From Kangiella sp. (GTDB taxonomy: Bacteria; Pseudomonadota; Gammaproteobacteria; Enterobacterales; Kangiellaceae), in the NCBI GenBank assembly GCA_026195755.1, contig JAPHRL010000115.1:1-5925 (forward strand): a stretch of DNA of 5,925 nt, given 5' to 3'. Shown piece by piece: positions 5,029 through 5,925 of the stretch. The notes under the pieces were generated by a model that worked only from the letters and a program-made list of their open reading frames with translations, was not told where the DNA came from and did no database searches. Within the stretch, counting starts at the first letter, position 1. The number at the start of each line of letters is the position of its first letter. The position numbers and the translations under genes are program-made.

Positions 5029-5925
5029 ATGTCAAAAAGAGATTATTACGAAGTATTGGGTGTATCAAAGTCTGCGGATAAAGCCGAGTTAAAAAAGGCT
5101 TATCGCCGTTTGGCTATGAAAAACCATCCGGATCGTAACCCTGATGACAAGGATGCGGAAGCACGTTTCAAGGAAGCCAAGGAAGCCTATGAAGTTCTAA
5201 ATGATCCACAAAAGCGTCAAGCTTATGATCAGTATGGTCATGCGGGTGTTGACCCGAATATGGGTGGTGGTCAAGGCGGTTTCCACGGCGCTGATTTTGG
5301 TGATATTTTTGGCGATGTGTTTGGTGATATCTTTGGTGGCGGTCGTCGCGGCGGCGGCGGTCGACGTCAGGCACGTGGTTCTGATTTGCAGTACAACATG
5401 GAAATCACACTGAAAGAAGCTGTCTCTGGTGTGACTAAAACCATTCGTATTCCGACCATGGTTAACTGTGACACTTGCGATGGCTCTGGTGCCAAAGCGG
5501 GCACAGGCACAGCTACCTGTAGCACCTGTCATGGTCAAGGCGCGGTGCGCATGACTCAGGGTTTCTTCTCAGTGCAGCAAACCTGTCCAGATTGTCGTGG
5601 CACCGGCCAGATTATCAAAGAGCCTTGTACTGATTGTCATGGTCAAGGTCGTGTTCAGAAAACTAAAACCCTGCAAGTTAAAATACCAGCCGGTATTGAT
5701 ACTGGTGATCGCATTCGTTTGTCAGGTGAAGGTGAAGCTGGTGGTCCAGGGGCGGTAACGGGTGATTTGTATGTGCAGGTGCACGTCAAAGAGCATCCGA
5801 TTTTTGTCCGTGACGGTGCTAATCTTTATTGCGAAGTACCGGTTAATTTTGTGGCTGCTGCGCTCGGTGGCGAAATAGAAGTTCCCACATTGGAAGGGCG
5901 TGTTTCACTAAAAATTCCAGCGGAA
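5029..5925 (+). CDS. dnaJ: Chaperone protein DnaJ (Hsp40), 3' end beyond window
   Basis: 299 codons of dnaJ are present with no stop before the window edge; family proteins are about 375 residues, so roughly the last fifth is missing. The J domain (1-70) begins KRDYYEVLGV and has the HPD motif at 33-35, which triggers DnaK ATP hydrolysis. A Gly/Phe-rich region follows (about 75-120, with DIFGDVFGDIFGG). The zinc-binding region (147-207) has four CxxCxGxG motifs: CDTCDGSG, CSTCHGQG, CPDCRGTG and CTDCHGQG. The first client-binding beta domain begins with VKIPAGIDTGDRIRLSGEGE. This is a type I (DnaJ-A) protein. The ATG at 5029 gives the canonical N-terminus, but the sequence before it has only a weak Shine-Dalgarno (AAAG at 5016-5019). 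No heat-shock promoter is visible in the gap, so transcription probably continues from dnaK. Confidence 0.98.
   Translation, partial: MSKRDYYEVLGVSKSADKAELKKAYRRLAMKNHPDRNPDDKDAEARFKEAKEAYEVLNDPQKRQAYDQYGHAGVDPNMGGGQGGFHGADFGDIFGDVFGDIFGGGRRGGGGRRQARGSDLQYNMEITLKEAVSGVTKTIRIPTMVNCDTCDGSGAKAGTGTATCSTCHGQGAVRMTQGFFSVQQTCPDCRGTGQIIKEPCTDCHGQGRVQKTKTLQVKIPAGIDTGDRIRLSGEGEAGGPGAVTGDLYVQVHVKEHPIFVRDGANLYCEVPVNFVAAALGGEIEVPTLEGRVSLKIPAE

Noticed and set aside
5197..5538. 113-codon open frame on the - strand and a 70-codon + frame within dnaJ
   Set aside because: They are shadows in the Gly-rich and zinc-binding coding region of dnaJ.

Overview
The window looks like chromosomal DNA of a gammaproteobacterium of moderate to low GC content. 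The DnaK and DnaJ sequences and the YeeN-type YebC protein are of gammaproteobacterial type. A marine lineage such as Kangiella or a relative is a guess from overall character only; no marker here proves the genus. All recognised genes lie on the + strand.

Left part (1-1523): a possible C-terminal tail of an upstream gene (to 95) is followed by a secreted DUF1579-like protein with a hexaproline stretch (102-644). A YebC/TACO1-family protein of the YeeN type (741-1457) comes next, with its own predicted promoter and a strong intrinsic terminator (1485-1523).

Middle part (1524-2556): a gene-free AT-rich stretch leads into two tandem, clearly duplicated genes for small exported proteins (1841-2116 and 2176-2457). 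Both share an exact four-cysteine spacing, C-x18-C-x-C-x32-C. I do not recognise this family. The pair ends in two consecutive hairpin structures, the second a classic intrinsic terminator.

Right part (2557-5925): the core chaperone pair dnaK (2757-4685) and dnaJ (5029 to the window edge, 299 codons present). dnaK is preceded by one very good and one fair heat-shock (sigma-32) promoter candidate. The 343-base dnaK-dnaJ spacer carries a 125-base imperfect palindrome that begins at the dnaK stop codon, a 22-base direct repeat (21 of 22 identical), a recurring ATAAGCG motif in alternating orientation and a separate 9-bp stem hairpin. This spacer and the four-cysteine pair are the least ordinary parts of the window. 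DnaK and DnaJ act together: DnaJ delivers unfolded clients and stimulates DnaK ATP hydrolysis. GrpE, the exchange factor, is not encoded here.

No tRNA, rRNA, CRISPR array, transposase or phage gene was seen.
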